Under the pieces are notes generated by a model, which searched no databases, was not told the origin of the DNA, and was given only the letters and a program-made list of their open reading frames with translations. The translations under genes and the position numbers were made by a program. This document shows, piece after piece, positions 32,232 through 40,641 of a DNA stretch of 64,000 bases. This DNA comes from JBFWVR01 sp050246635 (GTDB taxonomy: Bacteria > Acidobacteriota > Vicinamibacteria > Vicinamibacterales > UBA2999), in NCBI GenBank assembly GCA_050246635.1, contig JBFWVR010000017.1, positions 70,082 to 134,081 on the forward strand, given 5' to 3'. Numbering within the stretch: position 1 is the stretch's first letter; each line of letters begins with the position of its first letter.

Positions 32232-32989
32232 TAATCGGCTACCGCCAGTTCCCCGGGCACGATCGGGCGGGTGCGCGGCAGGAGCCCGAGCCGGGCGAGA
32301 TTCCCGATGAAGGCGAGGATGCCGACGAAGACGACGAGCTTGAACACGTCCGACTCGGTGCCCCGAGGCAGCGTGCGCCACATGATCCAGAGCACGGGCT
32401 GCGCGATGGCCACCGCCCACACCGACCCGTAGAAATACCGACGCTCGTGCCCTTCTCCGGCCGTCGACGGCTTGACGCGCGGCAGGTACCCGAGGGCGCC
32501 GAGAATCCAGACGGTGCCGGCCAGGGGGAAGTACGCGTACGCGTAAATCTGCTTCAGGTACCAGCCCCCTGTCGCAATCGCCACGAGCAGCCCCGTGATG
32601 TTCAGCACGGCGAACGCCACGATCTCGCCCCAGGCCGTCGTGTAGCACGCCCTCCGGTAGAGCGGATTCGGCCGGTCCTCGGTGAACCGGATGATGTAGG
32701 GCGCCGCCTCGCAGCCAGGCAGCCGCCCCCGCAGGCCGGCCAGCCCGGTCACGGCCAGCACGACCCCGAGCCACGCCAGCATGCGGGCATCGGCGCCCCG
32801 CTCGAACAGGTCGAAGGTCAGGGGACCCGGCGCGATGAAGAACACGAAGATCCAGATCGGCCAGTGGTTGAACCGGTAATAGAGCTTGTTGCGGGTCCGA
32901 ATCTTCCGGTGCGTGTCGTACTCGACGTCGAGGGACGAGGTGGTCAACACGGGTGACGCGGCGGCGACGGTCTCAGGCGACTTCTGCAC
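32231..32989 (-). CDS. Integral membrane protein of unknown function
   Basis: About 252 residues with roughly six hydrophobic segments, including WPIWIFVFFIAPGPLTFDLF, AFAVLNITGLLVAIATG and FKLVVFVGILAFIGNLA. A loop CEAAPYIIRFTEDRPNPLYRR is charged and probably cytoplasmic. The GTG at 32989 is one of several possible starts; an open frame continues upstream into repeat DNA that is unlikely to be coding. No family recognised. Confidence 0.7.
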   Translation of the reverse strand: MQKSPETVAAASPVLTTSSLDVEYDTHRKIRTRNKLYYRFNHWPIWIFVFFIAPGPLTFDLFERGADARMLAWLGVVLAVTGLAGLRGRLPGCEAAPYIIRFTEDRPNPLYRRACYTTAWGEIVAFAVLNITGLLVAIATGGWYLKQIYAYAYFPLAGTVWILGALGYLPRVKPSTAGEGHERRYFYGSVWAVAIAQPVLWIMWRTLPRGTESDVFKLVVFVGILAFIGNLARLGLLPRTRPIVPGELAVAD

Positions 32990-33007
32990 AAGGGAAGTAT
33001 AGAGGAC

Positions 33008-33119
33008 GGAGGTGCTGCACGAGGGTGCTGCACGAGGGTGCCGCACGAGGGTGCCGCACCTCCGTGTGGCACTCCCGTGCGGCACCTCCGTGTGGCACTC
33101 CCGTGCGGCACCTCCGTGC
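33008..33119. repeat. Mirrored array of GGTGCCGCACGAG units
   Basis: The left half (33010-33060) has four GGTGC(T/C)GCACGAG units head to tail. The right half (33060-33119) continues with the reverse-complement type (GTGCGGCACCTCC and GTGTGGCACTCCC, alternating). The design matches the 13588-13750 array though the unit differs. It fills the gap between two membrane-protein genes and reaches the stop of the second. Confidence 0.85.
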
Positions 33120-33469
33120 TAAACCGTCTGCGGACCGCCGTACTTGAAGGTGGCGAACCCCACAATCAGGCCCACCGCCGACCCGGGCAGCACGATCTCC
33201 CAGAAATACGGGCCGCCGATGGTCACGAGGGCCGCGAGGCCGGCGCCGGCCGCAAGGCCGACGGCGATGCCAATCGGCAGCGAGTCCGTCCGCTTCGCCA
33301 CCATCCCGATGATCAGCCCGGCAATCACGCCCTTCAGCGTGGAGCCGATGACGATGCCGACGATGCCGTTCACCACGTCGGGGTCATTGGGGGCGGAGAT
33401 GAGCGCCGTCAGGCCGTCGAACACACCGAGCACACCGCCGAGCAGCATCGCGAACACGGGTTTCGTCAT
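33119..33469 (-). CDS. Small hydrophobic membrane protein
   Basis: A 116-residue protein with four predicted membrane helices rich in Gly/Ala/Val (MLLGGVLGVFDGLTALI, GIVGIVIGSTLKGVIAGLIIG, IGIAVGLAAGAGLAAL, GSAVGLIVGFATF). Its stop lies within the mirrored repeat array. No family could be named. It is 52 nt downstream of the kinase gene. Confidence 0.75.
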   Translation of the reverse strand: MTKPVFAMLLGGVLGVFDGLTALISAPNDPDVVNGIVGIVIGSTLKGVIAGLIIGMVAKRTDSLPIGIAVGLAAGAGLAALVTIGGPYFWEIVLPGSAVGLIVGFATFKYGGPQTV

Positions 33470-33521
33470 CGGGAAATCCTCCTGCCTGTCTTCTTCAACG
33501 CCGGAGCCCGGTCCCTGTACG

Positions 33522-34424
33522 TCACCGCCCGAACCAGAGGAGCAGGGCGGTCCGCATGAGCATGTAGGCCAGCACGAGCCAGATCGGCACCCGGTACCGG
33601 CGGTAGATCCGCAGCGCCCGATCCCAGGGCGGCTCCGCGTACGCCTTCACGCGCTGGCCGTCGCGGAACCGCACCAGCTCCGCCGCCACCTCCGTCACGC
33701 TGGCGTACCGGTCTGCCGGGCGCGCCGCGGTGGCCCTCGTGGCCACGGCGGCCAGCGGACGAGGGAGCGGTGCCCCCATGACGGCGCGGATGAGCGCCCC
33801 GAGCGCGTACACGTCGACCCGGGGATCGGCGGCGCCGGCCGCGCCGCTGGCCTGCTCCGGCGGCATGAATCCCGGCGTGCCCGCCACGACCCCGCCGGCC
33901 TCGTCGTCGGCCACCAGCCTCGCCAGTCCCCAGTCCATCAGCAGCACTTCCCCGAACGGCCCGACCATCACGTTCGCCGGCGTGATGTCGCAGTGGATCA
34001 CGCCGCGCGCGTGCGCGAACGAGACGGCGTCGGCGATGCGCAGGACGAGCGCCAGGCGTTCACCGGGTGGGGGGCCGTCGGCCAGCATGCGGTCGAGGCG
34101 CCGGCCGCGCACGAGCTTCATGACCGAGAACAGCCGTCCATCCGGCAGCCGTCCCGCGTCGTGCACGGGGACGATGCCCGGATGCTCGAGCCGGGCCAGG
34201 AGGCGGGCCTCCCGCGACAGGCGGCGCAGGACGTCGGCGTCTCCGGCCGGAGCCGGCACGACCTTCACCGCCACCTCGCGGTCGAGCGTGCGGTCGCGCG
34301 CCACGAACACCGTGCCGGTGCCGCCGGATCCGAGCCGGCCGGTCAGCTCGTACCGCTCACCCAGGTCGGGCCAGTCGGTGACGTCGCGCAGGTGCGCGAC
34401 GACCCGATCGGACAGGCCACTCAC
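33522..34424 (-). CDS. Ser/Thr protein kinase with C-terminal membrane anchor
   Basis: A 300-residue Hanks-type kinase. The Gly loop GRLGSGGTGTV is near residues 30-40 and the ATP Lys is in VAVKVV near 54. The catalytic loop is VIHCDITPANVMV and the Mg loop is MDWGLARL, so HRD is HCD and DFG is DWG; both variants are found in active kinases of these phyla. A C-terminal helix (IWLVLAYMLMRTALLLW) anchors it. The GTG start overlaps the sigma-factor stop (GTGA), so the kinase is likely the direct regulator of that sigma factor. Confidence 0.92.
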   Translation of the reverse strand: MSGLSDRVVAHLRDVTDWPDLGERYELTGRLGSGGTGTVFVARDRTLDREVAVKVVPAPAGDADVLRRLSREARLLARLEHPGIVPVHDAGRLPDGRLFSVMKLVRGRRLDRMLADGPPPGERLALVLRIADAVSFAHARGVIHCDITPANVMVGPFGEVLLMDWGLARLVADDEAGGVVAGTPGFMPPEQASGAAGAADPRVDVYALGALIRAVMGAPLPRPLAAVATRATAARPADRYASVTEVAAELVRFRDGQRVKAYAEPPWDRALRIYRRYRVPIWLVLAYMLMRTALLLWFGR

Positions 34425-35155
34425 GGTGGTCCTCCAAGCAGCCGCCGGGCCTCGGCGTCGAACTCCGCGTCGGAGGTCGTGACATCGCGGAGCCGCCGCA
34501 ACACGGCCTGCCGGAGGCGGCGCCGCATCGCGGCCAGGTGGTTGGTCACCGTCACCGCCGTGGTGCCGAGCTCGGCCGCCAGGGCCGCGTAGGTCGGCCG
34601 GTCGGCCTCGTCCACCAGGTCATAGCGGGCAAAGACATCGAACATGTGGGAGCGGTCGCTGGCGCGCGCCCACACGCGGACGTCGTCCACCGCCCGCTCG
34701 AGCAGGGCACGGACCCACTCCTGGTAGAAGAGCTCGTCGACGTCGGGTGGCACGGCCGGCTCGCGGCTCGCCAGCTCGCCCTCGGCGGTCTGGAAGTCGA
34801 GGGGCACGATTGCGACGCCGCCTCCCCGCTTCAGCCGCGCGTCGGCCTTGCGCTGGTTGGACACGAATCCGTCCAGGCACAGCCGGAGGTAGGTGCGAAA
34901 ACGCGCCCGGGCCGGATCGTACCGCTCGATCACCGTCTTCTCGAGCGTGCCACGGAAGAACTCCTGCGTGAGATCGGCCGCCGTGTCCGGTTCGAGACGC
35001 CACTTGAGCCGCAGGTACTTGTAGACCGGCTTCCAGTAGGCCTCGATCAGCGTGCCGAACGCCAGCTGGCGTTCAGACGCGTCGGCGCTCCGTGTCCGTT
35101 CGACGATGGACAAACGGGTCGGGGGGAACCCTCCTGGACTGTCGGGTGGCGTCAT
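34421..35155 (-). CDS. ECF-type RNA polymerase sigma factor paired with a protein kinase
   Basis: A 244-residue sigma-70 family protein, long for an ECF factor. It has a region 2 helix (RLKWRLEPDTAADLTQEFFRGTLE, YDPARARFRTYLRLCLDGFV) and a region 4 helix-turn-helix (YAALAAELGTTAVTVTNHLAAMRRRLRQAVL). The gene overlaps the kinase gene by 4 nt. In Planctomycetes and Acidobacteria, such ECF factors are known to be controlled by linked Ser/Thr kinases. No classical anti-sigma factor is present. Target promoters cannot be identified. Confidence 0.9.
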   Translation of the reverse strand: MTPPDSPGGFPPTRLSIVERTRSADASERQLAFGTLIEAYWKPVYKYLRLKWRLEPDTAADLTQEFFRGTLEKTVIERYDPARARFRTYLRLCLDGFVSNQRKADARLKRGGGVAIVPLDFQTAEGELASREPAVPPDVDELFYQEWVRALLERAVDDVRVWARASDRSHMFDVFARYDLVDEADRPTYAALAAELGTTAVTVTNHLAAMRRRLRQAVLRRLRDVTTSDAEFDAEARRLLGGPP

Positions 35156-35233
35156 CGGTGCACAACTGCGACAACACTACGTCACTACGGCGCCATCCGT
35201 AGGCAAAAAGCGGCGCCGGCTCCGGCACAATGA

Positions 35234-36781
35234 GTGCGCGTGTCGCTCACCTCTCGAGTGCAATCCTGGTCGGCCGGTGGCCCGGCCGGACACGCCGTGG
35301 CGTCGATTCGGCTCGCGCTCACGGCGGGCCTGGCCCTGCTCGCCGCCATCGTTGCCGTCGCATCGCTCACCTGGCCCATCGGCGGCGACGGCCCCTTCCT
35401 GCTCTACGTCGGCTGGCTGTTCTCCCACCTCGGCCTGGTGCCGTATCGTGACATCTTTCTCGTCAACGTCCCCGGCGCGCTCTACCCGTACGCCTGGATC
35501 GGGCAGGTCTTCGGGTTCTCCGAGTGGGGAGGGCGCGCGGGTGACCTCGCGCTCCTGGCCATGCTCGCCCTGGTGAACCTCGCAGCCCTGCGTCGCTTCG
35601 GCTGGCTGCCAGGTGTGCTGGCGGCCGCGCTGTTCGTCCTCGTCTACCTCGAGTTCTACGCCGTCGAGCGCGAGCTGCTCGTCGCGCTGCTGTTGACGGC
35701 GGCCTGCGCGGCGGTGGCAGGCGAGCGCCCGTCGCTCACCGCGATCGCGGCTGCGGGACTCGCCATCGGCGCTGCGGCGTGCGTGCGGCCGCCCGCGGCG
35801 CTCGTAGGACCGGCCTTCCTGTGGTATCTCGCCGACGGCGAGGGTCGCACCCGTCGCTGGGCGGTGCTCGTCGGCGCCGCGGCCCTGCCCGCGCTGGCCA
35901 CGCTCGCATGGCTCTGGGCGGTCGGGGCACTCGGGCCATTCTTCACGGTCGTGACCGACTACTGGCCCCGATACCTGCTGATCGATCGCACTTACCATCA
36001 GCGCTCCGTCGTCGACCGCCTCTGGTCCCTGGCCACGACCACCCTGGCGTCTGATCGCCACCGCTTCTGGATCGTCCTGGTAGTGGCAGCAACCGTCGTG
36101 CTGGCGGCCGGCTGGCGCCGGCTCGACGGCCCTCGCGGACGATACGTGCGTCTGCTCCTGCTCGTCGCAGTGGCGCTGGCGATCTACCCGCTGGTGTCGG
36201 GCCGGCTCCTCGGCTACCGCACGCTGCCGCTGCGGCTCGTGGTCCTGCAACTGGTGGCACTCGCCACCTGCGGCGGGAGCCTCTTTCGTGCCTCCCTCCG
36301 CGAAGCGGCCGGGGTCGCACTGCTCCTCGTCGTCGTCGGTGTCGGGATCCGCCTGCCCGAGGACTGGCTCGCGGGGTGGGAGGGCACACGGATCGAGACG
36401 CGGGGCTTCCTCGGGCGCGACATCGCCGCCGACCTCTGCCCGTTGCTGCGCCCCGGTGGCCGGGTCCAGCCGCTCGACTGGGCCGAGGGCACGCAGCACG
36501 CGATGCTGATCTGCCGGGCGCGGCCCGCGACGCGCTTCATCTTCGACTACATGCTCTACCAGGACACGGCGTCGGATTTCACCCGGGATCTTCGTCGCGA
36601 ATTCCTCGCGGAACTGACCGCCGCGGCGCCACGCCTCGTCGTCGCCTTGACCCCCGCGGCGCGCCTGCTCGTCGAGGACGAGCGCTCAGACTGGGACTTC
36701 TCGGCCTTCGACACGTACCTCGCGACGCACTACACGGTGGCGGTGAGCCGCGGAGCGTATACGATCTACGAACGACGATGA
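35234..36781 (+). CDS. Polytopic membrane protein, GT39/GT-C-like glycosyltransferase candidate
   Basis: A 515-residue protein with roughly nine to ten membrane helices and a soluble tail. The first extracytoplasmic loop reads TWPIGGDGPFLLYVGWLFSHLGLVPYRDIFLVNVPGALY, where RDIF and the Asp of GGDGP fit acidic GT-C loops. Start is a GTG at 35234; another GTG at 35240 is possible. It overlaps the following methyltransferase (ATGA). Specific sugar donor unknown; class assignment is from topology. Confidence 0.68.
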   Translation: MRVSLTSRVQSWSAGGPAGHAVASIRLALTAGLALLAAIVAVASLTWPIGGDGPFLLYVGWLFSHLGLVPYRDIFLVNVPGALYPYAWIGQVFGFSEWGGRAGDLALLAMLALVNLAALRRFGWLPGVLAAALFVLVYLEFYAVERELLVALLLTAACAAVAGERPSLTAIAAAGLAIGAAACVRPPAALVGPAFLWYLADGEGRTRRWAVLVGAAALPALATLAWLWAVGALGPFFTVVTDYWPRYLLIDRTYHQRSVVDRLWSLATTTLASDRHRFWIVLVVAATVVLAAGWRRLDGPRGRYVRLLLLVAVALAIYPLVSGRLLGYRTLPLRLVVLQLVALATCGGSLFRASLREAAGVALLLVVVGVGIRLPEDWLAGWEGTRIETRGFLGRDIAADLCPLLRPGGRVQPLDWAEGTQHAMLICRARPATRFIFDYMLYQDTASDFTRDLRREFLAELTAAAPRLVVALTPAARLLVEDERSDWDFSAFDTYLATHYTVAVSRGAYTIYERR

Positions 36782-37560
36782 CGCGGGAATGGGATGCAAC
36801 GTCCTACCATCGGGTGTCCGGGCCGCAGACGAGCTGGGGCCTCAAGGTCCTGAATCGCCTGTCGCTGACCGGTGACGAACGGGTGATCGACGCGGGCTGC
36901 GGCACGGGCCGCCTGACCGCGGCGCTGCTCGAGCGGCTGCCGCGGGGCCGGGTGCTGGCCATCGACCGCTCCTGGAACATGCTCCTGACCGCCCGCGCCA
37001 ACCTCCGGCCGGACTTCGGCAGCCGCGTGTCGTTCGCGCAGGTGGCGCTGCCACCGATGCCCGTGAACGGCTGGGCCGACGTCGTCTTCAGCACGGCCAC
37101 CTTCCACTGGATCCGCGATCATGCCGCGCTGTTCCGGCACCTCTTCACTGCGCTCGCGCCGGGCGGCCGGCTCCACGCGCAGTGCGGCGGCGGGCCGAAC
37201 CTGGCCCGGGCACATGCACTCGCCGAGGAGGTCATGGCGCTGCCCACCTTCACGCCGTTCTTCGAGGACTGGTCGGGCATCTGGGAGTTCTCGGACGCGG
37301 CCACGGCCGCGGCCCGCCTCGGCGACGCCGGCTTCGTCGACGTCGAGACCGGGCTCGAGGAGGCGTTCACCACCCTGCCGGACGAAGCGTCGTACCGCGA
37401 GTTCGTCACCACGGTGATCTACAACCCGCACCTGTCGCGGATTCCGGATCCACACCTGCGGGCCCGCTTCATCGACGAGGTCGCGGCACGGGCGGGCGCC
37501 GAGCCCACGCCCTGGACGCTCGATTACTGGCGGCTCAATCTCGCCGCGCGGCGGCCGTAG
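36778..37560 (+). CDS. SAM-dependent methyltransferase (trans-aconitate methyltransferase-like)
   Basis: A 260-residue class I methyltransferase. It shows YHRVSGPQTSWGLKVL, motif I VIDAGCGTGRLTAALLE, AIDRSWNMLLTAR and VVFSTATFHWIRDH, where the FHWI phrase is typical of the Tam/BioC group. The start MTREWDAT overlaps the membrane-protein stop. Function could be small-molecule carboxyl methylation; the substrate is not known. Confidence 0.88.
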   Translation: MTREWDATSYHRVSGPQTSWGLKVLNRLSLTGDERVIDAGCGTGRLTAALLERLPRGRVLAIDRSWNMLLTARANLRPDFGSRVSFAQVALPPMPVNGWADVVFSTATFHWIRDHAALFRHLFTALAPGGRLHAQCGGGPNLARAHALAEEVMALPTFTPFFEDWSGIWEFSDAATAAARLGDAGFVDVETGLEEAFTTLPDEASYREFVTTVIYNPHLSRIPDPHLRARFIDEVAARAGAEPTPWTLDYWRLNLAARRP

Positions 37561-37648
37561 AATCCTGACGTGGCGTGGGCGCGGGGCGCCGCCTCGGCAC
37601 CGGGGCCCCATCCGCCGCCAGGTAACGGGACGACGAACCCACGTTGCT

Positions 37649-37716
37649 GTGTTCCGCGTCCCCGTGTGTTCCGCGTCCCCGTGTGTTCCGTGTCCCCCTT
37701 GTGCTCCGTTTCCCCT
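37649..37716. repeat. Tandem GTGTTCCGCGTCCCC array
   Basis: Three near-identical units of about 18 nt (TGTTCCGCGTCCCCGTG) and one diverged unit (GTGCTCCGTTTCCCC) stand just before the cupin gene and its ribosome-binding site. Non-coding. Confidence 0.8.
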
Positions 37717-37731
37717 GGGGAGGGGTTCGAG

Positions 37732-38070
37732 ATGGACTTCCCTGTTCGCCCCGCCGACCACGCCGTCTATCGCCCGGACCGCATGGGCAAGGCCACGCTG
37801 TACGAGTCGCCGCGGCTGCTGGTGGGGCTCAACGCGTTCGAGCCCGGCCAGGCGCACGCGCTTCACGCGCACGCCGGGATGGACAAGCTCTATCACGTGC
37901 TCGAGGGTGAGGGCGTCTTCCTGCTCGAGGGTCGGGAGGCGGCGATGCGCGCGGGCGACCTGCTCGTGGCGCCGGAGGGGGTCCCGCACGGCATTCGCAA
38001 CACGGGTGCCGGGCGCCTGCTGGTGCTCGCGGTCCTGGCCCCCGGTCCGTCGCGCGACCCGGGGCGCTAG
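37732..38070 (+). CDS. Small cupin-domain protein
   Basis: A 112-residue single cupin barrel. Metal ligands are visible in HALHAHAGMDKLYHVLEGEG (His/His/Glu-like pattern) and PEGVPHGIRN (last His). Such proteins bind a metal and serve as enzymes or sensors. A strong GGGGAGGGG ribosome-binding site precedes ATG 37732. It meets the next gene tail to tail with shared CTAG stops at 38067-38070. Confidence 0.9.
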   Translation: MDFPVRPADHAVYRPDRMGKATLYESPRLLVGLNAFEPGQAHALHAHAGMDKLYHVLEGEGVFLLEGREAAMRAGDLLVAPEGVPHGIRNTGAGRLLVLAVLAPGPSRDPGR

Positions 38071-38762
38071 CGCGAAACGAGAAAACGCGGGTCGCGGTTC
38101 GCGGAGTCCTCGGGCCTGGCCACACGCGTGTTGAGCCACTCGATCACGGCGGCCCAGCCGAGGCTCTCCGGGTCGTACTTCAGGTAGCCCGACACCACCG
38201 CGAGCACCGTGAAGCCCTCCTTCAACTGGAACGAGAGCGTGGGATCGCCGATCTCGCCACGCAGCACCTTGACGGTGTACTCGTCGGCGGTCATCTGCTC
38301 GGCGTACTTGTGATAGCCCCGCAGGCGCGCCCCCGCCCGGATCCGGAGCAGCTTGAGGCGCTTCACGACATCGCGCCGCGCCTTGTACAGCTTCTTGCCG
38401 ATGCCGCGCCCTCGCATGCGCGGGTGCGTCATCACCTCGGCCCCGTACAGCGTCCGCCCCATCGCGGGGTCATGGTTCGTGAAGAACCCGTTGGCCGTGA
38501 AGTCCCGCCAGCTCGTGGTGAACGTGTAGTCGTCCCAGCAGACGATCAGGCTCGCGGCCATGCCGACGACGAGGCCGGTCTCCTCGTGCAGGGCGACGAA
38601 CTGGCCCTCGGGGAACACCTGCAGGTGCGACTCGAGCTGCGCGGTGCTCCACGGCGGGCTCCCCTCGTACACGAGCTGGGTGAGCGCACGGATGCCCTCG
38701 AAGTGCTCGGGGCGCGTGTTCACGACGGTGATGGGCCCCTTGATGGGCGTCGCGGACGTCAC
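38067..38762 (-). CDS. GNAT N-acetyltransferase linked with a nitrilase-family gene
   Basis: A 231-residue GNAT protein. It shows TQLVYEGSPPWSTAQLESHLQVFPEGQFVAL, the acetyl-CoA loop MTHPRMRGRGIGKKLYKARRDV and a long C-terminal segment. Its GTG overlaps the stop of the carbon-nitrogen hydrolase gene (GTGA). In other bacteria this GNAT type is fused to such a hydrolase, so the two proteins probably act together. The substrate is not known. Confidence 0.85.
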   Translation of the reverse strand: MTSATPIKGPITVVNTRPEHFEGIRALTQLVYEGSPPWSTAQLESHLQVFPEGQFVALHEETGLVVGMAASLIVCWDDYTFTTSWRDFTANGFFTNHDPAMGRTLYGAEVMTHPRMRGRGIGKKLYKARRDVVKRLKLLRIRAGARLRGYHKYAEQMTADEYTVKVLRGEIGDPTLSFQLKEGFTVLAVVSGYLKYDPESLGWAAVIEWLNTRVARPEDSANRDPRFLVSR

Positions 38763-39646
38763 ATCGGCACCACTTCCAGGTTGGCGGCCACGGTCGCGCT
38801 GGCCTGGCTGTCACGCAGCGGGAGCACGGTGCCGCTGGTCCGGCTCTCCAGCAGCAGGTTGGGGTCGAGATCGCCGACGATCATGCTCTCCTGGTTCGGC
38901 ACGCCCTCGGCGACGATGCCGTCCCGGGCGAACGGGAAGTCGCTCGGCGTCATCATCGCGGCCTGCCCCCAGTTGAGGGACACGGCGGGCACCATCGGGA
39001 GCGATCCGACCGTGCACGACTGCACGACGTAGATCTGGTTCTCGATCGCGCGCGCCTGCGCGCAGTAGCGCACGCGCAGGTACCCCAGCCGATCGTCCGT
39101 GCACGTGGGCACCACCAGGATCGTCGCGCCGGCGCGCGCCGCCGCGCGGGCCAGCTCCGGGAACTCGACGTCGTAGCAGATGTTCACGGCAATGCGGCCG
39201 AACGCGGTGTCGAAGACCCGCAGCCGGTGTCCCGCCGACATGCCCCACTCCTCCGCCTCGAACCGGGTCATGTGCAGCTTCCGCTGGCGGCCGATGCTCC
39301 CCGTCGGGGCGTACACGGTGCACTGGTTGAACACCATGTCCTGGCGATCGCCGACCACCGGCACCGTGCCGCCGACGATGTACATCCCGCTCTTGCGGGC
39401 CATCGCGATCATCACCTCGTCGATCGCGTCGGACTGCGCGGCCAGGTCGGCGATCTGCTCGGGCATCGGCCGCTTCGTGTTGCCCAGCGTCAGGAGCTGC
39501 GTGCTGAAGTACTCGGGAAACACCATCAGGTGCGCCTTGTAGTCCGCCGCGGTCTCGACCAGGGCCTCGACCTGGTCGCGAAACTCGTCGAAACGATGGA
39601 CCGGACGGATGTAGTACTGCAGGGACGCGACACGAATCCGGTTCAT
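38759..39646 (-). CDS. Carbon-nitrogen hydrolase (nitrilase superfamily)
   Basis: A 295-residue enzyme with the Glu-Lys-Cys triad: Glu in VFPEYFS, Lys in QRKLHMTRFE and Cys in VNICYDVEFPEL. The final part SLNWGQAAMMTPSDFPF is like the hydrolase half of GNAT-nitrilase fusion proteins. Members hydrolyse amides or nitriles. It is upstream of, and translationally coupled to, the GNAT gene. Confidence 0.9.
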   Translation of the reverse strand: MNRIRVASLQYYIRPVHRFDEFRDQVEALVETAADYKAHLMVFPEYFSTQLLTLGNTKRPMPEQIADLAAQSDAIDEVMIAMARKSGMYIVGGTVPVVGDRQDMVFNQCTVYAPTGSIGRQRKLHMTRFEAEEWGMSAGHRLRVFDTAFGRIAVNICYDVEFPELARAAARAGATILVVPTCTDDRLGYLRVRYCAQARAIENQIYVVQSCTVGSLPMVPAVSLNWGQAAMMTPSDFPFARDGIVAEGVPNQESMIVGDLDPNLLLESRTSGTVLPLRDSQASATVAANLEVVPM

Positions 39647-39747
39647 CCCGGGATTCTATCGCGGGCCCGCGGCCGCCCGGGACTTGCACCCGGGGGCCGG
39701 GCCGGCGGATGATCCGGGAGCCCGGGCCACGCGCCGGGCCCGCTGCC

Positions 39748-40641
39748 ATGGCCAAGGACCCGCTCGCCCGTCTCGCCCGCCGGTACGCCGTGACCAACGG
39801 ACGCCGGTTCCGGCTCGCCCAGGTCGATCCAGGCGACACGCAGGGCCTCGCCATCCGGGATCACGGCCACGACCTCCTCGACAAGGGCGTCAAGCGCACC
39901 GCCGAGCTCCAGGAGCGGCTGTACGCGCAGGACCGCTGGTCGCTGCTCCTGATCTTCCAGGCGATGGACGCCGCCGGCAAGGACAGCACGATCAAGCACG
40001 TGATGTCAGGGGTCAACCCCCAGGGCTGCGAGGTCCACTCGTTCAAGGCGCCGTCCGCCGAGGAGCTCGACCACGACTTCCTGTGGCGCGCCCTCCGGGT
40101 GCTGCCGCGTCGCGGCCACATCGGGATCTTCAATCGCTCCTACTACGAGGAGGTCCTCGTCGTCCGGGTCCACCCCGAGTACCTCGCGAAGCAGCAGCTG
40201 CCCGAGCCGCTCGTCACGCGGCGGATCTGGCGGGAGCGCTTCGAGGACATCCGCCACATGGAGCGGTACCTCGTGCGGCAGGGCGTCGCCATCCGCAAGT
40301 TCTTCCTGCACGTCTCGCCCGCCGAGCAGCGGCGCCGCTTCCTGAGCCGGCTCGACGAGCCGGAAAAGCACTGGAAGTTCTCGCTGGCGGACGTCCACGA
40401 GCGGGAGCATTTCGGCGACTACATGCGGGCCTACGAGGACATGGTCCGCCATACCGCCTCGCCGTGGGCGCCCTGGTACGTCGTGCCCGCCGATCACAAG
40501 TGGTTCACCCGCCTCGTCGTCTCGTCGGCGATCATCGACGCGCTGGAGTCACTGCAGCCGCGGTTCCCCGCGGTGGACGCGCGCCTCAAGCGGGAGCTCC
40601 GCGTCGCCCGGGCCGCCCTCGAAAGCGAAGGCCGCTCGTGA
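39748..40641 (+). CDS. ppk2: Polyphosphate kinase 2 family protein
   Basis: A 297-residue PPK2 that moves phosphate between polyphosphate and nucleotides. Walker A is FQAMDAAGKDSTIKHV, the second signature is IGIFNRSYYEEVLVVRVHPE, and the lid carries Arg residues (RRIWRERFEDIRHMERYL). ATG 39748 gives the normal N-terminus. Length fits a class that phosphorylates nucleoside mono- or diphosphates; which one is not resolved. It overlaps the tag gene by 4 nt. Confidence 0.93.
   Translation: MAKDPLARLARRYAVTNGRRFRLAQVDPGDTQGLAIRDHGHDLLDKGVKRTAELQERLYAQDRWSLLLIFQAMDAAGKDSTIKHVMSGVNPQGCEVHSFKAPSAEELDHDFLWRALRVLPRRGHIGIFNRSYYEEVLVVRVHPEYLAKQQLPEPLVTRRIWRERFEDIRHMERYLVRQGVAIRKFFLHVSPAEQRRRFLSRLDEPEKHWKFSLADVHEREHFGDYMRAYEDMVRHTASPWAPWYVVPADHKWFTRLVVSSAIIDALESLQPRFPAVDARLKRELRVARAALESEGRS

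Noticed and set aside
26727..33119. GTGCCGCAC repeats as ends of a mobile element
   Set aside because: No transposase or target duplication was found, and the genes between the repeats are core genes (fabH, ruvABC) in normal order.
33522..34424. Kinase as a pseudokinase because HRD and DFG are changed
   Set aside because: The catalytic Asp in HCD, the Asn of TPAN, the Mg-binding Asp of DWG and the ATP Lys are all present, so activity is likely.
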